Below, piece by piece: positions 7,754-17,429 of a DNA stretch of 64,000 bases; positions within the stretch are counted from its first letter, which is position 1, and each line of letters opens with the position of its first letter. The translations under genes were made by a program, and so were the position numbers. A model generated the notes under the pieces. That model had not been told where the DNA came from. It did no database searches and saw only the letters and a program-made list of their open reading frames with translations. This stretch comes from Ancylobacter crimeensis (GTDB lineage: Bacteria; Pseudomonadota; Alphaproteobacteria; Rhizobiales; Xanthobacteraceae): the NCBI RefSeq assembly GCF_023016805.1, contig NZ_JALKCH010000003.1:310001-374000 (forward strand), read 5' to 3'.

Positions 7754-8971
7754 TCAGTGCCTTGCCGGGCGCGCCAGCCCATAGCCGGCAAGCCCGGCCA
7801 GCGTCGCGCCGACGACGATCGCCCCGACCGGTACCGAACCATGACCGAGCAGGCCGACCAGCGCCGTCAATCCCGCGCCGACCGCCATCTGGATGAAGCC
7901 GTAGAGGCTTGACGCCGCCCCTACCGCCCTGCTGTCCACGCTCATGGCCAGCGTCGCCGCGCCCGGACTGGCGAAGCCGCCGGCATAGGTCATCGCGAAG
8001 AGCGGCACTGTCACCGACAACACGCTGCCCGGCCATATGAGGCGCCCGCCGAGGAAGGCGCAGGCAGCCGCCACCGTGCCGCAGGCTCCCACCAGCGCGA
8101 TGCGCTCCAGCGCCATGTGCCGCGTCGCCCGCCGCGCAGTGAGCGCGCCGAGAATGCTGCCGGCGACGACGCCGAGATAGATGAAGCCGATGAAAGGCTC
8201 CGCTCCCGGCAGTTCCTCCGCCACCAGGAAGGGAAGCGCGGCATAGAAGGCATAGGCCGTCACGGTCGCGGCGGCACCGGCCAGCGAATAGCCCATGAAG
8301 GCGCGGGAGCGGGCCAGAGCCGCGAATCGATGCAGCATCTGCCCCACGCCGATATCGGCCTGCCGGGCCCGGTTGGTCTCCGGGAAACGGACATAGAGCA
8401 GCGCGGTGACGAGGATCGAGGCCGCCAGCAGCACGGCAAAGATCATCCGCCAGCCCAGCAGCCGGTCGAGCCCGGCGCCGATGAGCGGCGCCAGCGCCGA
8501 GGAGATGGTGATGGTGAAGGTGAGAACCGCGAGGCCCGCCGCCGCGCTGGAGGCGCTGGCGGTTTCGCGGATCGCCGCGCGCCCGACCACGAGACCCGCA
8601 CAGCTCCCCACCGATTGCAGCACCCGCGCGGCCAGCAGCAAGGGCAGGCTCGGCGCCGCCCACGCGCCGGCCGTGCCCACGATATAGATCAGGAAACCGC
8701 CCAGGATGACCGGTCGCCGGCCGATCCGGTCGGATAGCGGGCCATGGACGATCTGCCCGAGCGCGAGGCCGATGAGGTAGAGCGTGACGGTGAGCTGGAT
8801 CGCAGCCGGCGTCGCGGAGAGCGCCAGGGCGGCAGCGGGCAACGCCGGCACGAAGACATGCATGCTGAAGGTCGGCAGCGCGGTCGCCCCCGCCATCATC
8901 AGCACGTTGGGTGGTGGGACGACGTGCGCGCCGGAATGGTTCGGCGTGTCCGAAGGAAGGGGCTTGGTCAA
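7754..8971 (-). CDS. MFS drug-resistance transporter, Bcr/CflA type
   Basis: Inner-membrane proton-coupled exporter, probably of drugs or small molecules. The product has about 12 hydrophobic segments. The MFS loop 2-3 motif is [16 protein letters not shown], and the motif C region is present near [21 protein letters not shown]. The Bcr/CflA family is about 400 aa. A TTG at 8971 gives 405 aa and fits well. No ATG lies nearby except MMAGAT (8899), which would cut into the first membrane segment. The gene begins only 34 bp after wspR and has no visible promoter of its own, so it may be read from the wsp operon. Substrate unknown. Confidence 0.8.
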   Translation of the reverse strand: MTKPLPSDTPNHSGAHVVPPPNVLMMAGATALPTFSMHVFVPALPAAALALSATPAAIQLTVTLYLIGLALGQIVHGPLSDRIGRRPVILGGFLIYIVGTAGAWAAPSLPLLLAARVLQSVGSCAGLVVGRAAIRETASASSAAAGLAVLTFTITISSALAPLIGAGLDRLLGWRMIFAVLLAASILVTALLYVRFPETNRARQADIGVGQMLHRFAALARSRAFMGYSLAGAAATVTAYAFYAALPFLVAEELPGAEPFIGFIYLGVVAGSILGALTARRATRHMALERIALVGACGTVAAACAFLGGRLIWPGSVLSVTVPLFAMTYAGGFASPGAATLAMSVDSRAVGAASSLYGFIQMAVGAGLTALVGLLGHGSVPVGAIVVGATLAGLAGYGLARPARH

Positions 8972-9005
8972 CGCGATGCGCCTTGAATGCTCGAGCCGCG
9001 CGGCG

Positions 9006-10019
9006 TCAGTCCGTCGGCACCTCGACCTCGACGCGGTTGCGCCCGCCTGCCTTGGCACGGAACAGCGCGATGTCGGCGGCATGGATGAGCGAGCCCGGTC
9101 CGCTGCCGGCCGAAGCGGAGACGGTGGCGACGCCGATGCTGATCGTCACGATGCCGTCGCGATGCGCGAGGGAAAGGGCGCGGATGTCGCTCAGGATGCG
9201 CCCGGCCACGACCTGTGCACCGTCGAGCGGCGTGTCGACGAGCACGACCACGAATTCCTCGCCTCCGAAGCGCGCCGCAAGATCCCCGGGCCGCGAGGCC
9301 CCGGTCTGGATGACGCCTGCGACCTGCTTCAGCACCTCGTCCCCGGCCAGATGGCCGAAGGTGTCGTTGTAGAGCTTGAAATTGTCGACATCGATCATGA
9401 GCAGCGAGACGGGATTGCCTGTGCGCTGGGCACGCCGCCACTCGGCTTCCATGTATTCGTCGAAATAACGCCGGTTGCCCAGCCCTGTGAGCCCGTCGAT
9501 CCGGGTGAGGCGCTCCAGCTCCAGATTGGCGTTCATCAGCTGGCGCTGGCTCTCGCGCAGCGCGGCATAGGCGGCGTCGCGCTGGACGTGGTCGACATAG
9601 GCGCGGCTGTGGTAGCGCAGGCGGGCGATCAGCTCCACCCGGTCGGGCAGCTTCACCAGATAGTCGTTGGCACCCGCCTTGAAAGCCTCGCTCTTGGTCT
9701 GCGGGTCTTCCTTCGTGGAGAGCACGATGACGGGCACGGCATGGATGGCCGCGTTTTCGCGATAGTGTCGCACCAGGTCGAGCCCGTTCACGCCCGGCAT
9801 GACGAGATCCTGCAGGATGACCGTGGGCTTGAGCTCCTCCGCCACCCGCACCGCATCCTGCGGATTGGTGCAGTAGTGGAAATCGAGATCATGCTCCCCT
9901 TCCAGCGCACGCCTCACCGCCTCGCAGATCAGAACCTGATCGTCGACCAGCAGGACCATCGACACGTAGCTCTCTGTCGGGACCGGAAGGGCGTTCGTCT
10001 CGGCTGTCTCGTCGATCAT
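9006..10019 (-). CDS. wspR: Response regulator diguanylate cyclase WspR
   Basis: Output of the Wsp system: when phosphorylated it makes cyclic di-GMP. The 337-aa protein has an N-terminal receiver domain (about 21-140) with phospho-acceptor D71 in ILQDLVMPG. A helical linker follows, then a GGDEF domain with active-site GGEEF (252-256). An allosteric I-site RxxD (R243-D246) lies five residues before it, so product inhibition is expected. This spacing and length closely match Pseudomonas WspR (347 aa). The start at 10019 has GAGGAGCGA upstream, and the longer in-frame start is less likely. It is the last wsp gene, 10 bp after wspF. Confidence 0.93.
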   Translation of the reverse strand: MIDETAETNALPVPTESYVSMVLLVDDQVLICEAVRRALEGEHDLDFHYCTNPQDAVRVAEELKPTVILQDLVMPGVNGLDLVRHYRENAAIHAVPVIVLSTKEDPQTKSEAFKAGANDYLVKLPDRVELIARLRYHSRAYVDHVQRDAAYAALRESQRQLMNANLELERLTRIDGLTGLGNRRYFDEYMEAEWRRAQRTGNPVSLLMIDVDNFKLYNDTFGHLAGDEVLKQVAGVIQTGASRPGDLAARFGGEEFVVVLVDTPLDGAQVVAGRILSDIRALSLAHRDGIVTISIGVATVSASAGSGPGSLIHAADIALFRAKAGGRNRVEVEVPTD

Positions 10020-10029
10020 TCGCTCCTCG

Positions 10030-11040
10030 TCAGGTACCGTAGCCACAGGCATCGAGCAGCCGCGGCGCGATAGCCGGCAGCGGCAGGATCTCGATCGCGG
10101 CGCCGAGTGCCGCGGCTGCCTTCGGCATGCCGTAGACGGCGCTCGTTGCCTCGTCCTGTGCGATCGTCAGGTGCCCCACGTCACGCAATGCCTTCAGCCC
10201 CCGCGCTCCATCCCGGCCCATTCCGGTAAGAAGCACGCCCACAACCGGGCCTGACCACTGAAGCGCAGCACTCTCGAAGAAAACGTCGACCGACGGCCTG
10301 TAGGGATAGCTGCGCGGTTCCGGCGTATAACCCAAAGCTCCCGCAGATTTAAGAACAATATGATCACTTGTCGCCGCGATCAGCACGGTACCCTGTTCCA
10401 CACCGTCGCCCTCCCCCGCCGGGCGCACCTTCAAAGCGGTGTGCTGCCCAAGCCAGGCGGCGAGGCCGGGCACGAACTTCTCGTCGACATGCTGCACGAG
10501 AACGATGGAGGCAGGCAGGTCTGGCGGCAACCCTCCGAGCACGGCGGCAACCGCCGCGGGACCGCCCGCGGAAGCGCCGATGGCGATGAGGCGGCGCGCG
10601 GTCTCGGCGCGCGCCTCCGCCGGAGCGGGCCGTCGCGCAAGCCGGCTATCGCCCACCAGCTTGCGGATGATCGCGATCTTGGCCAGCAGCGCCTGGAGCT
10701 CCACGGCCCCGGACGGTCCGGCCGTGGGGAGGTCCACCGCATCGAGAGCGCCATGACCCATGGCCTCGTAGACGCCGGGCACATTGCCGTCGACGCTGGC
10801 GATCACCAGCAGGATCGCACAGGGGGTCTGCGTCATGATGCGGCGTGTGGCCTCCACGCCGTCCATGCGGGGCATGGTGATGTCCATCAGGATCAGGTCC
10901 GGACGATCGCGCCGGCAGGCCTCGACCGCCTCGGCGCCATCGGCCGCGGTCCAGGCCAGCTCATGCTCGGGCGCGGCCGCAACCACGCGGCGGAGCAGCT
11001 CGGTCGCCATCGGCATGTCGTTCACGATGGCGATCCGCAT
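10030..11040 (-). CDS. wspF: Chemotaxis-type methylesterase WspF (CheB family)
   Basis: Removes methyl groups from WspA and so resets the signal; loss of the homologue in Pseudomonas locks c-di-GMP high. The 336-aa protein has a receiver domain (phospho-Asp in LILMDITMPRMDG) and a CheB catalytic domain. The catalytic Ser is in GASAGGPAA, the His in VQHVDEKF, and the Asp in LLTGMGRDGARG. The start at 11040 has a GAGGGGG ribosome site. It sits between wspE (22 bp gap) and wspR (10 bp gap). Confidence 0.93.
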   Translation of the reverse strand: MRIAIVNDMPMATELLRRVVAAAPEHELAWTAADGAEAVEACRRDRPDLILMDITMPRMDGVEATRRIMTQTPCAILLVIASVDGNVPGVYEAMGHGALDAVDLPTAGPSGAVELQALLAKIAIIRKLVGDSRLARRPAPAEARAETARRLIAIGASAGGPAAVAAVLGGLPPDLPASIVLVQHVDEKFVPGLAAWLGQHTALKVRPAGEGDGVEQGTVLIAATSDHIVLKSAGALGYTPEPRSYPYRPSVDVFFESAALQWSGPVVGVLLTGMGRDGARGLKALRDVGHLTIAQDEATSAVYGMPKAAAALGAAIEILPLPAIAPRLLDACGYGT

Positions 11041-11062
11041 GGCCTGCCCCCTCACACACGGC

Positions 11063-13324
11063 TCATTCGTAGGCCGTCCCGATGAGATCCGCTACGGCTC
11101 CGACCAGCGCGTCGTCGTGGAAGCTGCCCTTGGTGAGATAATAATCGGCCCCCGCATCCAGCCCACGGCGGCGATCCTCTTCGCGGTCCTTGTAGGACAC
11201 GATCATGACAGGCAGGACGCCGAGGCGCGCATCGCGCTTGATGAGGGTGAGAAGCTCGATCCCGTCCATGCGCGGCATGTCGACATCGGTGACGACGAGA
11301 TCGAAGGGTTCGCTGCGGACCGCGTTCCAGCCGTCCATGCCATCCACCGCGACCTCGACCTCATAGCCGTGATGGGCGAGCAGCTTGCGCTCCAGCTCGC
11401 GCACCGTCAGCGAATCATCCACCACCAGCACTCGCTTGCGCGCCCGCGCGCCGACCGCCGCCGAGGTCCTGTTCAGGGCACGCAGCCGCCCGGAGGCAGA
11501 GAGCTTCTCAGCCGAGCGCAGCATGTCCTCCACATCGATGATCAGCACCGGCGCGCCATCGTCGAGCAGGGCGGCGGCGCTGATGTCCTTGATCTTGCCG
11601 AGCCGGGCATCGAGAGGGCGCACCACCAGCTCGCGCTCGCCGAGAAAACGGTCGACCACGACCCCGTAACTCCCTTCGCCATCGCCGATGACGATGACCG
11701 CCAGCTCGCTCTGGTCGGCCTTTGGCTCGCCGCGTTCCAGGATCTCATGGCAGGCGATGAGGCCGATCTGACGTTCGCCGAAACGGAAATGGGAGCGCCC
11801 CTCCAGTTGCGCGATGTCGGTTCGCGGCAACCGCAGCGTGTGGGCTATGCCCGCCAGCGGGAAGGCGTAGGGCTCGTTCGCGACCTCGACCAGCAAGGTG
11901 CGCATCACCGAAAGCGTGAGCGGAAGTTCGAGCTGGAACGTGGTGCCGATGCCGGCGGTCGAGCTGATGCTCACTTGCCCGCGCACCGCGCGGGTCATGG
12001 CCTGCACCGCGTCCAGTCCGACCCCGCGCCCGGAAATATCGCTGACCGTCTCCTTCAGCGAGAAACCGGGCAGGAAGAGAAACTCCAGCAGCTCGGCTTC
12101 GCTGAGCTGTGCAGCGGTTTCCGGCGTGGTCAGCCCGCGCGCGAGGATGACGCGACGCAACTGCGCGGTATCGATGCCGCGACCATCGTCGCTGACCAGA
12201 ATCTGCAGCAGCCCGGCACTGTGGCGCGCCTCGACCCTGATCACGCCTTCCACCGGCTTGCCGGCGAAAGCGCGCTCGTCCGGCAGCTCGATGGCGTGGT
12301 CCACCGCATTGCGCAGCAGATGGCCGAGCGGGGCATCGAGCTGTTCGAGGATATCGCGGTCGATCCCGGTCGAGCCGCCCACGATGTCGAGCCGCACCCG
12401 CTTGCCGAGCGTACGCCCCAGGTCGCGGATGGTGCGCGCGTAGTGACGTACGCCGTCCTCGAAGGGCCCCATCCGGCTTTCCAGCGTCTCGGCATAGAGG
12501 CGGTTGGCGAGATCGCTGGCCCGGAGGTCGAGCGCGTCGAGCTCCGCGAGCCGCTCGGCCAGCGCATCATGGCTGGCCCCGAGCCGATCCTGGACCCGTA
12601 CGAGCGCGTCGGCGACCTCCTCCTCCGGGTTGGGTGGAAGCACGGCGCGCAATTCGTCGAACGCCTTGGCAAGCGCCGCGTGCTGGCGGGTGAGGCGCGT
12701 GAGACGGTCGAGGAAAGGCCGCAGCCGCCGCGCTTCCATCAGCGATTCGCCGGCAAGCCCGAGCAGCCGGTTCATCGCCTCCGCGGTAATGCGGACCATG
12801 CGTTCGGATCCGCCGCCGCCATGGACCGCATCCCCCGGTTCGGTGCGCATGGCAGGTTCGGCCGGCGGCGGCTCGAAGGGTGCCGCCGGCGGCGGCATCT
12901 CACCTGCCGTCGAGGCGGCCTCCTGTGTTCCGTGCAGCACCCGATCCAGCGTCGCGAGGAACCGCGCGACCGCCGGCTCCGCCGCGGCCCCGCCGTTCGG
13001 TCCGTCGGAGGCGACGAGGGCAAGCAGGTCGACACCCTTCAGCAGCGCGTCGATAGCCTCCTGGCCGAGCCGGAGCCGCCCGCGCTGGGCCGCGACGAGG
13101 CACTCCTCCATCGCGTGGGCCACCCGCACCGCGGGCTCGAGTTCGATGATGCGCGCGGCCCCCTTGAGTGAATGCGCGGCGCGCATCGCGGCTTCGAGAT
13201 GGTCCGCCGCCACCGGATTGCGCTCGAGCGCGAGCAGGCCCTCGGTCAGGGCCTGAGACTGGGTTTCCAGTTCGGCCCGGAACAGGTCGAGCATCGAGAA
13301 GCCGCTGAGATCGGGCCCGCTCAT
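11063..13324 (-). CDS. wspE: Hybrid chemotaxis histidine kinase WspE (CheA-REC)
   Basis: Kinase of the Wsp array: phosphorylates WspR and WspF. Domains over 753 aa: an Hpt domain with phospho-His H51 in AAHSLKGAAR; an Ala/Pro-rich linker; and dimerisation and HATPase domains with LGHLLRNAVDHAIE (N box), VSDDGRGID and SDISGRGVGLDAV. A CheW-like domain follows (SVMRTLLVEVANEPYAFPL), and a C-terminal receiver domain of about 125 residues has Asp in VVTDVDMPRMDG. This layout is that of Pseudomonas WspE. The start overlaps the wspD stop by 4 bp (ATGA). The reading frame continues upstream without a stop, but that DNA encodes wspD and wspC in other frames. Confidence 0.94.
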   Translation of the reverse strand: MSGPDLSGFSMLDLFRAELETQSQALTEGLLALERNPVAADHLEAAMRAAHSLKGAARIIELEPAVRVAHAMEECLVAAQRGRLRLGQEAIDALLKGVDLLALVASDGPNGGAAAEPAVARFLATLDRVLHGTQEAASTAGEMPPPAAPFEPPPAEPAMRTEPGDAVHGGGGSERMVRITAEAMNRLLGLAGESLMEARRLRPFLDRLTRLTRQHAALAKAFDELRAVLPPNPEEEVADALVRVQDRLGASHDALAERLAELDALDLRASDLANRLYAETLESRMGPFEDGVRHYARTIRDLGRTLGKRVRLDIVGGSTGIDRDILEQLDAPLGHLLRNAVDHAIELPDERAFAGKPVEGVIRVEARHSAGLLQILVSDDGRGIDTAQLRRVILARGLTTPETAAQLSEAELLEFLFLPGFSLKETVSDISGRGVGLDAVQAMTRAVRGQVSISSTAGIGTTFQLELPLTLSVMRTLLVEVANEPYAFPLAGIAHTLRLPRTDIAQLEGRSHFRFGERQIGLIACHEILERGEPKADQSELAVIVIGDGEGSYGVVVDRFLGERELVVRPLDARLGKIKDISAAALLDDGAPVLIIDVEDMLRSAEKLSASGRLRALNRTSAAVGARARKRVLVVDDSLTVRELERKLLAHHGYEVEVAVDGMDGWNAVRSEPFDLVVTDVDMPRMDGIELLTLIKRDARLGVLPVMIVSYKDREEDRRRGLDAGADYYLTKGSFHDDALVGAVADLIGTAYE

Positions 13325-13947
13325 GCGATCCCCCTGTCGAGAGCGTCGAGCACCATGGTCCCGTCGAGCTTTGCGACCAGCCGCTTGTCCCATCGGATCA
13401 TCGCCGCGGTGAAGCTGGCGCCGGAACGCCCGACGGTTGCGGGCACCGCAACCACGTCCTGCCGCCCGTAGCGATGGATGCCGTGCACCTCGTCCACCGG
13501 AAAGGCGACGCGCGCACCCTCCCGACCGACCACCACCAGCCTCGCGAAGGTCTTCAACCCGGCGTTTCGCTCGCCCGCCTTCGCCTCGACGCCCAGCAGC
13601 GCGGCGAGCGAAACGCAGACGAGCAGTTCGCCCCGCACATTCACGATGCCCCACACGAGAGCCTCCCGGCGGTGCGGCAAGGAATGATGGGTGCGCGGAG
13701 GGGCCACCTCCTCGAACACGTCGACCGGCAGCGCCAGCCACTCCTCGCCGATGCGGAAGATGACGACCGCGCTCTCCTCCCCGTCCGGCGTATGGGACGC
13801 TTCGGAATCGCCAGCGATCTGCGCGAAGTGCCGGGTCCATTCCTCGCGATAGCCGGGCGGCAGTGGGCGGTCGAGCAGGAGCTCGGCGATCTCCTCGACG
13901 CTCGCTCCGGCGGCCCGGCCGGGATTGTCCTTGTCCGGCGCGCTCAC
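13321..13947 (-). CDS. wspD: CheW-like adaptor WspD
   Basis: Couples the receptor to the kinase. The 208-aa protein has about 55 residues of charged N-terminal sequence and then a CheW domain (VVIFRIGEEWLALPVDVFEEV ... VWGIVNVRGELLVCVSL ... FARLVVVGREGARVAFPVDEV). It is longer than classical CheW (about 160), as WspD of Pseudomonas is. It overlaps both neighbours by 4 bp, indicating translational coupling with wspC and wspE. Confidence 0.9.
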   Translation of the reverse strand: MSAPDKDNPGRAAGASVEEIAELLLDRPLPPGYREEWTRHFAQIAGDSEASHTPDGEESAVVIFRIGEEWLALPVDVFEEVAPPRTHHSLPHRREALVWGIVNVRGELLVCVSLAALLGVEAKAGERNAGLKTFARLVVVGREGARVAFPVDEVHGIHRYGRQDVVAVPATVGRSGASFTAAMIRWDKRLVAKLDGTMVLDALDRGIA

Positions 13948-15206
13948 GGCGGGCCTCCCTTCTCGAGCCGGTCGAGCCGGCCGGCAAGGCGCCGTGCGCC
14001 CGCGAGGTCGCCCTGCCGCTGCAGCAGCAGCGCGAGCTGCGCCAGCGTCTCGCGATCGTCGGGCGCGAGATAGAGCGCCTTGCGGTAATTCTCGATCGCC
14101 GCCGACGTCGCATCGCCTGCATCATGGGCAAGGCCGAGCAGGTAGAACACCCGCGCCTCGGGGCCGAAGCGCTCGATATGCGCCTGCGCCAGCGTCTTGA
14201 CCTCGTCGAGCCGGCCGGCATCGGCGGCGCGCTGGATGGCGGCAAGGTGCGCGGAGGCGTGATCCTCGGCAGCGGCAGCGACCGTCACGGGCTTCGCCGC
14301 CAACGGAGCAAAGGGCCGCGGCGCGACCCGGCGCGCGACGATGGGCGCCGCCGGAACGGCGGGACGGCGCACCCGCGCCGGGGGCACCGGCGGCGCGGCG
14401 AGCACGGAGGCAGCGGGAACGCCGTCCTGCCGAAGGAAGGCAAAGGCCATCGGCAACCGTGCCGAGACGAAGCCGTGGAGGGTGGGCAGGCTTGCTTCGG
14501 CCGGTCCGACCAGCAGCAGGCCATCGCGCACCAGAAGGGCGCGCAGCCGGTCCAGCGCCTTTTCCTGGAGGCTGCGATCGAAATAGATCAGCAGGTTGCG
14601 GCAGAATACGGCGTCATAGATCTCAGCGCCCGGCAGATCATTCGCCTCGAACAGGTTGCCGGCGCGGAAATGCACCTGACCGCGCACGGCCTCGCTTGGC
14701 CGGTAGCCGCGCTCGACCGCGGTGAAATACCGCGCGCGGAAGGACAGGTCGCTGCCGCGGAAGGAGTTGCGCCCATAGGTCGCCTGCCGCGCGGCAGCGA
14801 TGTTGCGCGTGGATACGTCCATGGCGTCGATGCGGAAGTCCTCGGCTGCCAGGCCCGCGTCGAACAGCGCCATGGCCGCGGAATAGGGCTCTTCCCCGGT
14901 CGAGCAGGGCAGGCTCAGGACCCGGAACGGCAAGCCCGTGCGGCGATGGGCGCGGGCATGGCCGGCCAGCGCGGTGAAAGCCTCGCGGTCGCGGAAGAAC
15001 CAGGTCTCAGGGATGACGACGGCGTTGATCAGCTCCTGCAGCTCGTCGCGCGAGGCGTTCAGCCGCTGCCAGTAGAGCTCCGGCTCGTCGATCGTCAGCG
15101 CCGCCATGCGCTGCTTGAGCGCATAGTGAACGACCGAGGAACCCACCGTCTCGACATGAAGGCCGATCTCCCGTTGCAGCAGCCGTTCCACCTCGCCGAG
15201 GATCAT
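13944..15206 (-). CDS. wspC: Chemoreceptor methyltransferase WspC (CheR with TPR tail)
   Basis: Methylates WspA using S-adenosylmethionine. The 420-aa protein has an N-terminal CheR domain: PETWFFRDREAF, the SAM-site sequence FRVLSLPCSTGEEPYSAAMAL, IDAMDVSTRNIAAAR, and CRNLLIYFD. A Pro/Ala-rich linker then leads to a C-terminal TPR-like region (FYLLGLAHDAGDATSAAIENYRKAL ...). A CheR-TPR fusion is the WspC architecture. It overlaps wspB and wspD by 4 bp each. Confidence 0.92.
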   Translation of the reverse strand: MILGEVERLLQREIGLHVETVGSSVVHYALKQRMAALTIDEPELYWQRLNASRDELQELINAVVIPETWFFRDREAFTALAGHARAHRRTGLPFRVLSLPCSTGEEPYSAAMALFDAGLAAEDFRIDAMDVSTRNIAAARQATYGRNSFRGSDLSFRARYFTAVERGYRPSEAVRGQVHFRAGNLFEANDLPGAEIYDAVFCRNLLIYFDRSLQEKALDRLRALLVRDGLLLVGPAEASLPTLHGFVSARLPMAFAFLRQDGVPAASVLAAPPVPPARVRRPAVPAAPIVARRVAPRPFAPLAAKPVTVAAAAEDHASAHLAAIQRAADAGRLDEVKTLAQAHIERFGPEARVFYLLGLAHDAGDATSAAIENYRKALYLAPDDRETLAQLALLLQRQGDLAGARRLAGRLDRLEKGGPP

Positions 15207-15664
15207 GCCACCTCCCCGGTGCGGAACAGCACCTCGCGCAGTTCGGGAGAGAGCAGCGCCTCCACCCGCACCCACTGGATGAGGCCGCCGGCATCGGCCA
15301 GCACGGGGCCGAGATAGCCCGGGGTGCCGGCTTCGACCCCGGTGGCGACGAAGGCTTCCGGCGGGCGGGCGATCGTTTCCACCACCCGTTCGGCGCACAG
15401 TGCGAGGCGGTGGGAGCCGCCCGTCCCGTCCGGATAGCGCACCAGGATGATGCGCGTGCTCATCACAGGCGCGCAGTCGCGGCCGAGCGCCAGCCGGCCG
15501 AGGTCGATCAGCGGCACGGGTGCGCCACGATAATTGATGGCGCCGACCACGCCGGCCGGGACGCCGGGCAAGACCTTCGCGTCCATCAGGGGCAGCACCT
15601 GCTCGACCGCGTCCACGTCGAGCACGTAGCGGTCCCGGCCGATGCGGAACATGAGGAACAGCAT
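15203..15664 (-). CDS. wspB: CheW-like adaptor WspB
   Basis: A 153-aa single CheW domain. It starts directly with MLFLMFRIGRDRYVLDVDAVEQVLPL and contains VVGAINYRGAPVPLIDL, the conserved receptor/kinase-binding surface. Lies 36 bp after wspA and overlaps wspC by 4 bp. Two different CheW proteins (WspB and WspD) in one operon are characteristic of Wsp. Confidence 0.9.
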   Translation of the reverse strand: MLFLMFRIGRDRYVLDVDAVEQVLPLMDAKVLPGVPAGVVGAINYRGAPVPLIDLGRLALGRDCAPVMSTRIILVRYPDGTGGSHRLALCAERVVETIARPPEAFVATGVEAGTPGYLGPVLADAGGLIQWVRVEALLSPELREVLFRTGEVA

Positions 15665-15700
15665 GCGGCTTCCTTCCCTGCCGGCGCTCCGCTTCCGGCG

Positions 15701-17329
15701 TCACGCGCTCCGCAGCCTGAATTTCACGATGGAGTTGCGCAGATTGCCAGAGACCTGGTTCAGCTCGTCGATGGCCCGCGTGGACTGCTGGAGCGATTCC
15801 ACCGTCTGCTGCGCCGCCTCGCTGAGCTGGGAGAGCGCGTCGCTGATCTGTGCCGCGCCGGTCGCCTGCGCCTGCATGCCTTCATTGGCGATCTCGAAGC
15901 GCGGGACGAGGCCCTGCACCTGCTGGATGATGTCGGAGAGCTGGCCGCCGACCTGCTGGACCTCCACCATGCCGCGGCGCACCTCCTCGGAGAACTTGTC
16001 CATACCCATCACCCCGGCGGCGACGGCGGACTGGATGTCCTTCACCATCTGCTCGATGTCGTAGGTCGACACCGCCGTCTGGTCGGCGAGGCGGCGGATC
16101 TCGGTCGCCACGACCGCGAAGCCCCGGCCATATTGCCCGGCCTTCTCCGCCTCGATGGCGGCGTTGAGCGACAAAAGGTTGGTCTGGTCCGCCACCTTGG
16201 TGATGGTGGTGACAACCTGGTTGATGTTGCCCGCCTTCTCGCTGAGCACGGCGAGTTTGGCGTTGATGGCGCCGGCCGCCTCCATCACATGGCGCATGGT
16301 CGCCTCCATGCGGGCAAGCCCGGCCTGCCCGCCGCCGGCGAGCGTCGCGGTCTGGTCGGCGACGGCCGAGACCTCGCCCATGGTGCGCACCAGCTCGCTC
16401 GACGTGGCCGAGATTTCCTTCGCCGTGGCACCGATCTCCGTGGTGGTGGCGGCGATCTCGCTGGCGGTGGCCTGCTGCTCCTTGGAGGTCGCGGCGATCT
16501 CGGTGATCGAGGTGTTGACCTGGATCCCGGATTTCTGGATCTGACCGATCAGCGCGGTGAGTTCGTCGCTCATGGCATTGACGCCGTCACCCAACGTCGC
16601 GAACTCGTCGCGGTGCGGCACCGAGAGCCTTTCGCGGAAATCGCCGGCGCGCATCAGCTCCGCCATGTGCAGCAGCCTGCCGAGCGGAATCGTGATCGCC
16701 CGAAACAGCCATATCCCCGCCACGACCGCGAGCACCAGCGCGAGCAGGAAGCCCGTCCCCAGCGCGATCTCGGCACTGCGCACCAGGGCGACGATGCGCT
16801 GGGTGGAGCCATCGGAATAGGCCTGGTGACCGGTAACGGCCGTGGTGAGAAGGTTGCGGATGGCGTCGAGCTGCGGGTCGAGCTGGCGTTCGATGATGGC
16901 GCGCATCTCGCCCTCGCTCGCGCCGGCACGGGCGCGGGCGAACAGGGCGTCCGCCGCGGCTATATAAGGATCGACGACCGCTGCCAGCTTTTCGCGCGCG
17001 CGGTTCTCCTCGTCGGTGTCGAGCGTGTCGGCATAGCTGTTCATGAGGTCGCGGATCTGGGCGCGGTTGGCGAGGATGGCCTCGATGATCTGCGCCCGGT
17101 CCGCCAATTCGGCGACCGAAAGGTCGCGCAGCAGGCTACGCGTCTCCTCCCACTCCGTCGTCATCCGCAGCCCGTAGGTCAGAGCCGGCACTGCGGCGGT
17201 CTCGACCGTCAACGCCTCCCGCTCGGTCTGCTGCAGCCAGTAATAGGTCAGGCCGGCCATTGCCGAGAGCACCACGAGCACCGCCAGGAAACTGAAGACG
17301 ATGCGCTGGCGTATCGAGATATCGGGCAT
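15701..17329 (-). CDS. wspA: Methyl-accepting receptor WspA
   Basis: Membrane receptor that starts the Wsp cascade in response to surface contact or envelope stress. The 542-aa protein has a transmembrane segment at about residues 9-30, then a periplasmic helical domain of about 150 residues. A second membrane segment (about 190-210) leads to a HAMP domain and a long cytoplasmic coiled coil. The signalling hairpin tip is [20 protein letters not shown], followed by [20 protein letters not shown]. The region after the tip ([14 protein letters not shown]) also resembles WspA more than general receptors. The start at 17329 has only a weak ribosome site. It is the first gene of the operon; its promoter must lie in the 100 bp before gntK's end. 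Confidence 0.92.
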   Translation of the reverse strand: MPDISIRQRIVFSFLAVLVVLSAMAGLTYYWLQQTEREALTVETAAVPALTYGLRMTTEWEETRSLLRDLSVAELADRAQIIEAILANRAQIRDLMNSYADTLDTDEENRAREKLAAVVDPYIAAADALFARARAGASEGEMRAIIERQLDPQLDAIRNLLTTAVTGHQAYSDGSTQRIVALVRSAEIALGTGFLLALVLAVVAGIWLFRAITIPLGRLLHMAELMRAGDFRERLSVPHRDEFATLGDGVNAMSDELTALIGQIQKSGIQVNTSITEIAATSKEQQATASEIAATTTEIGATAKEISATSSELVRTMGEVSAVADQTATLAGGGQAGLARMEATMRHVMEAAGAINAKLAVLSEKAGNINQVVTTITKVADQTNLLSLNAAIEAEKAGQYGRGFAVVATEIRRLADQTAVSTYDIEQMVKDIQSAVAAGVMGMDKFSEEVRRGMVEVQQVGGQLSDIIQQVQGLVPRFEIANEGMQAQATGAAQISDALSQLSEAAQQTVESLQQSTRAIDELNQVSGNLRNSIVKFRLRSA

Positions 17330-17429
17330 GATGAATCGTCCGTGGCGGCGGCAGACAAGGCGGCGTCCCCTCATCCTAGCTCGCAATCATTGCCGCAATG
17401 TTGCGTCACCCCGCACGGAAGGACCGCTC

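Noticed and set aside
10784..13171. Long plus-strand open frame (795 codons) antisense to wspE
   Set aside because: Antisense shadow; Arg/Ala-rich with no conserved motif, while wspE is unmistakable.
13325..14245. Upstream extension of the wspE reading frame
   Set aside because: The extension overlaps wspD and most of wspC in other frames and is Arg-rich nonsense; the ATGA overlap at 13321-13324 marks the real start.
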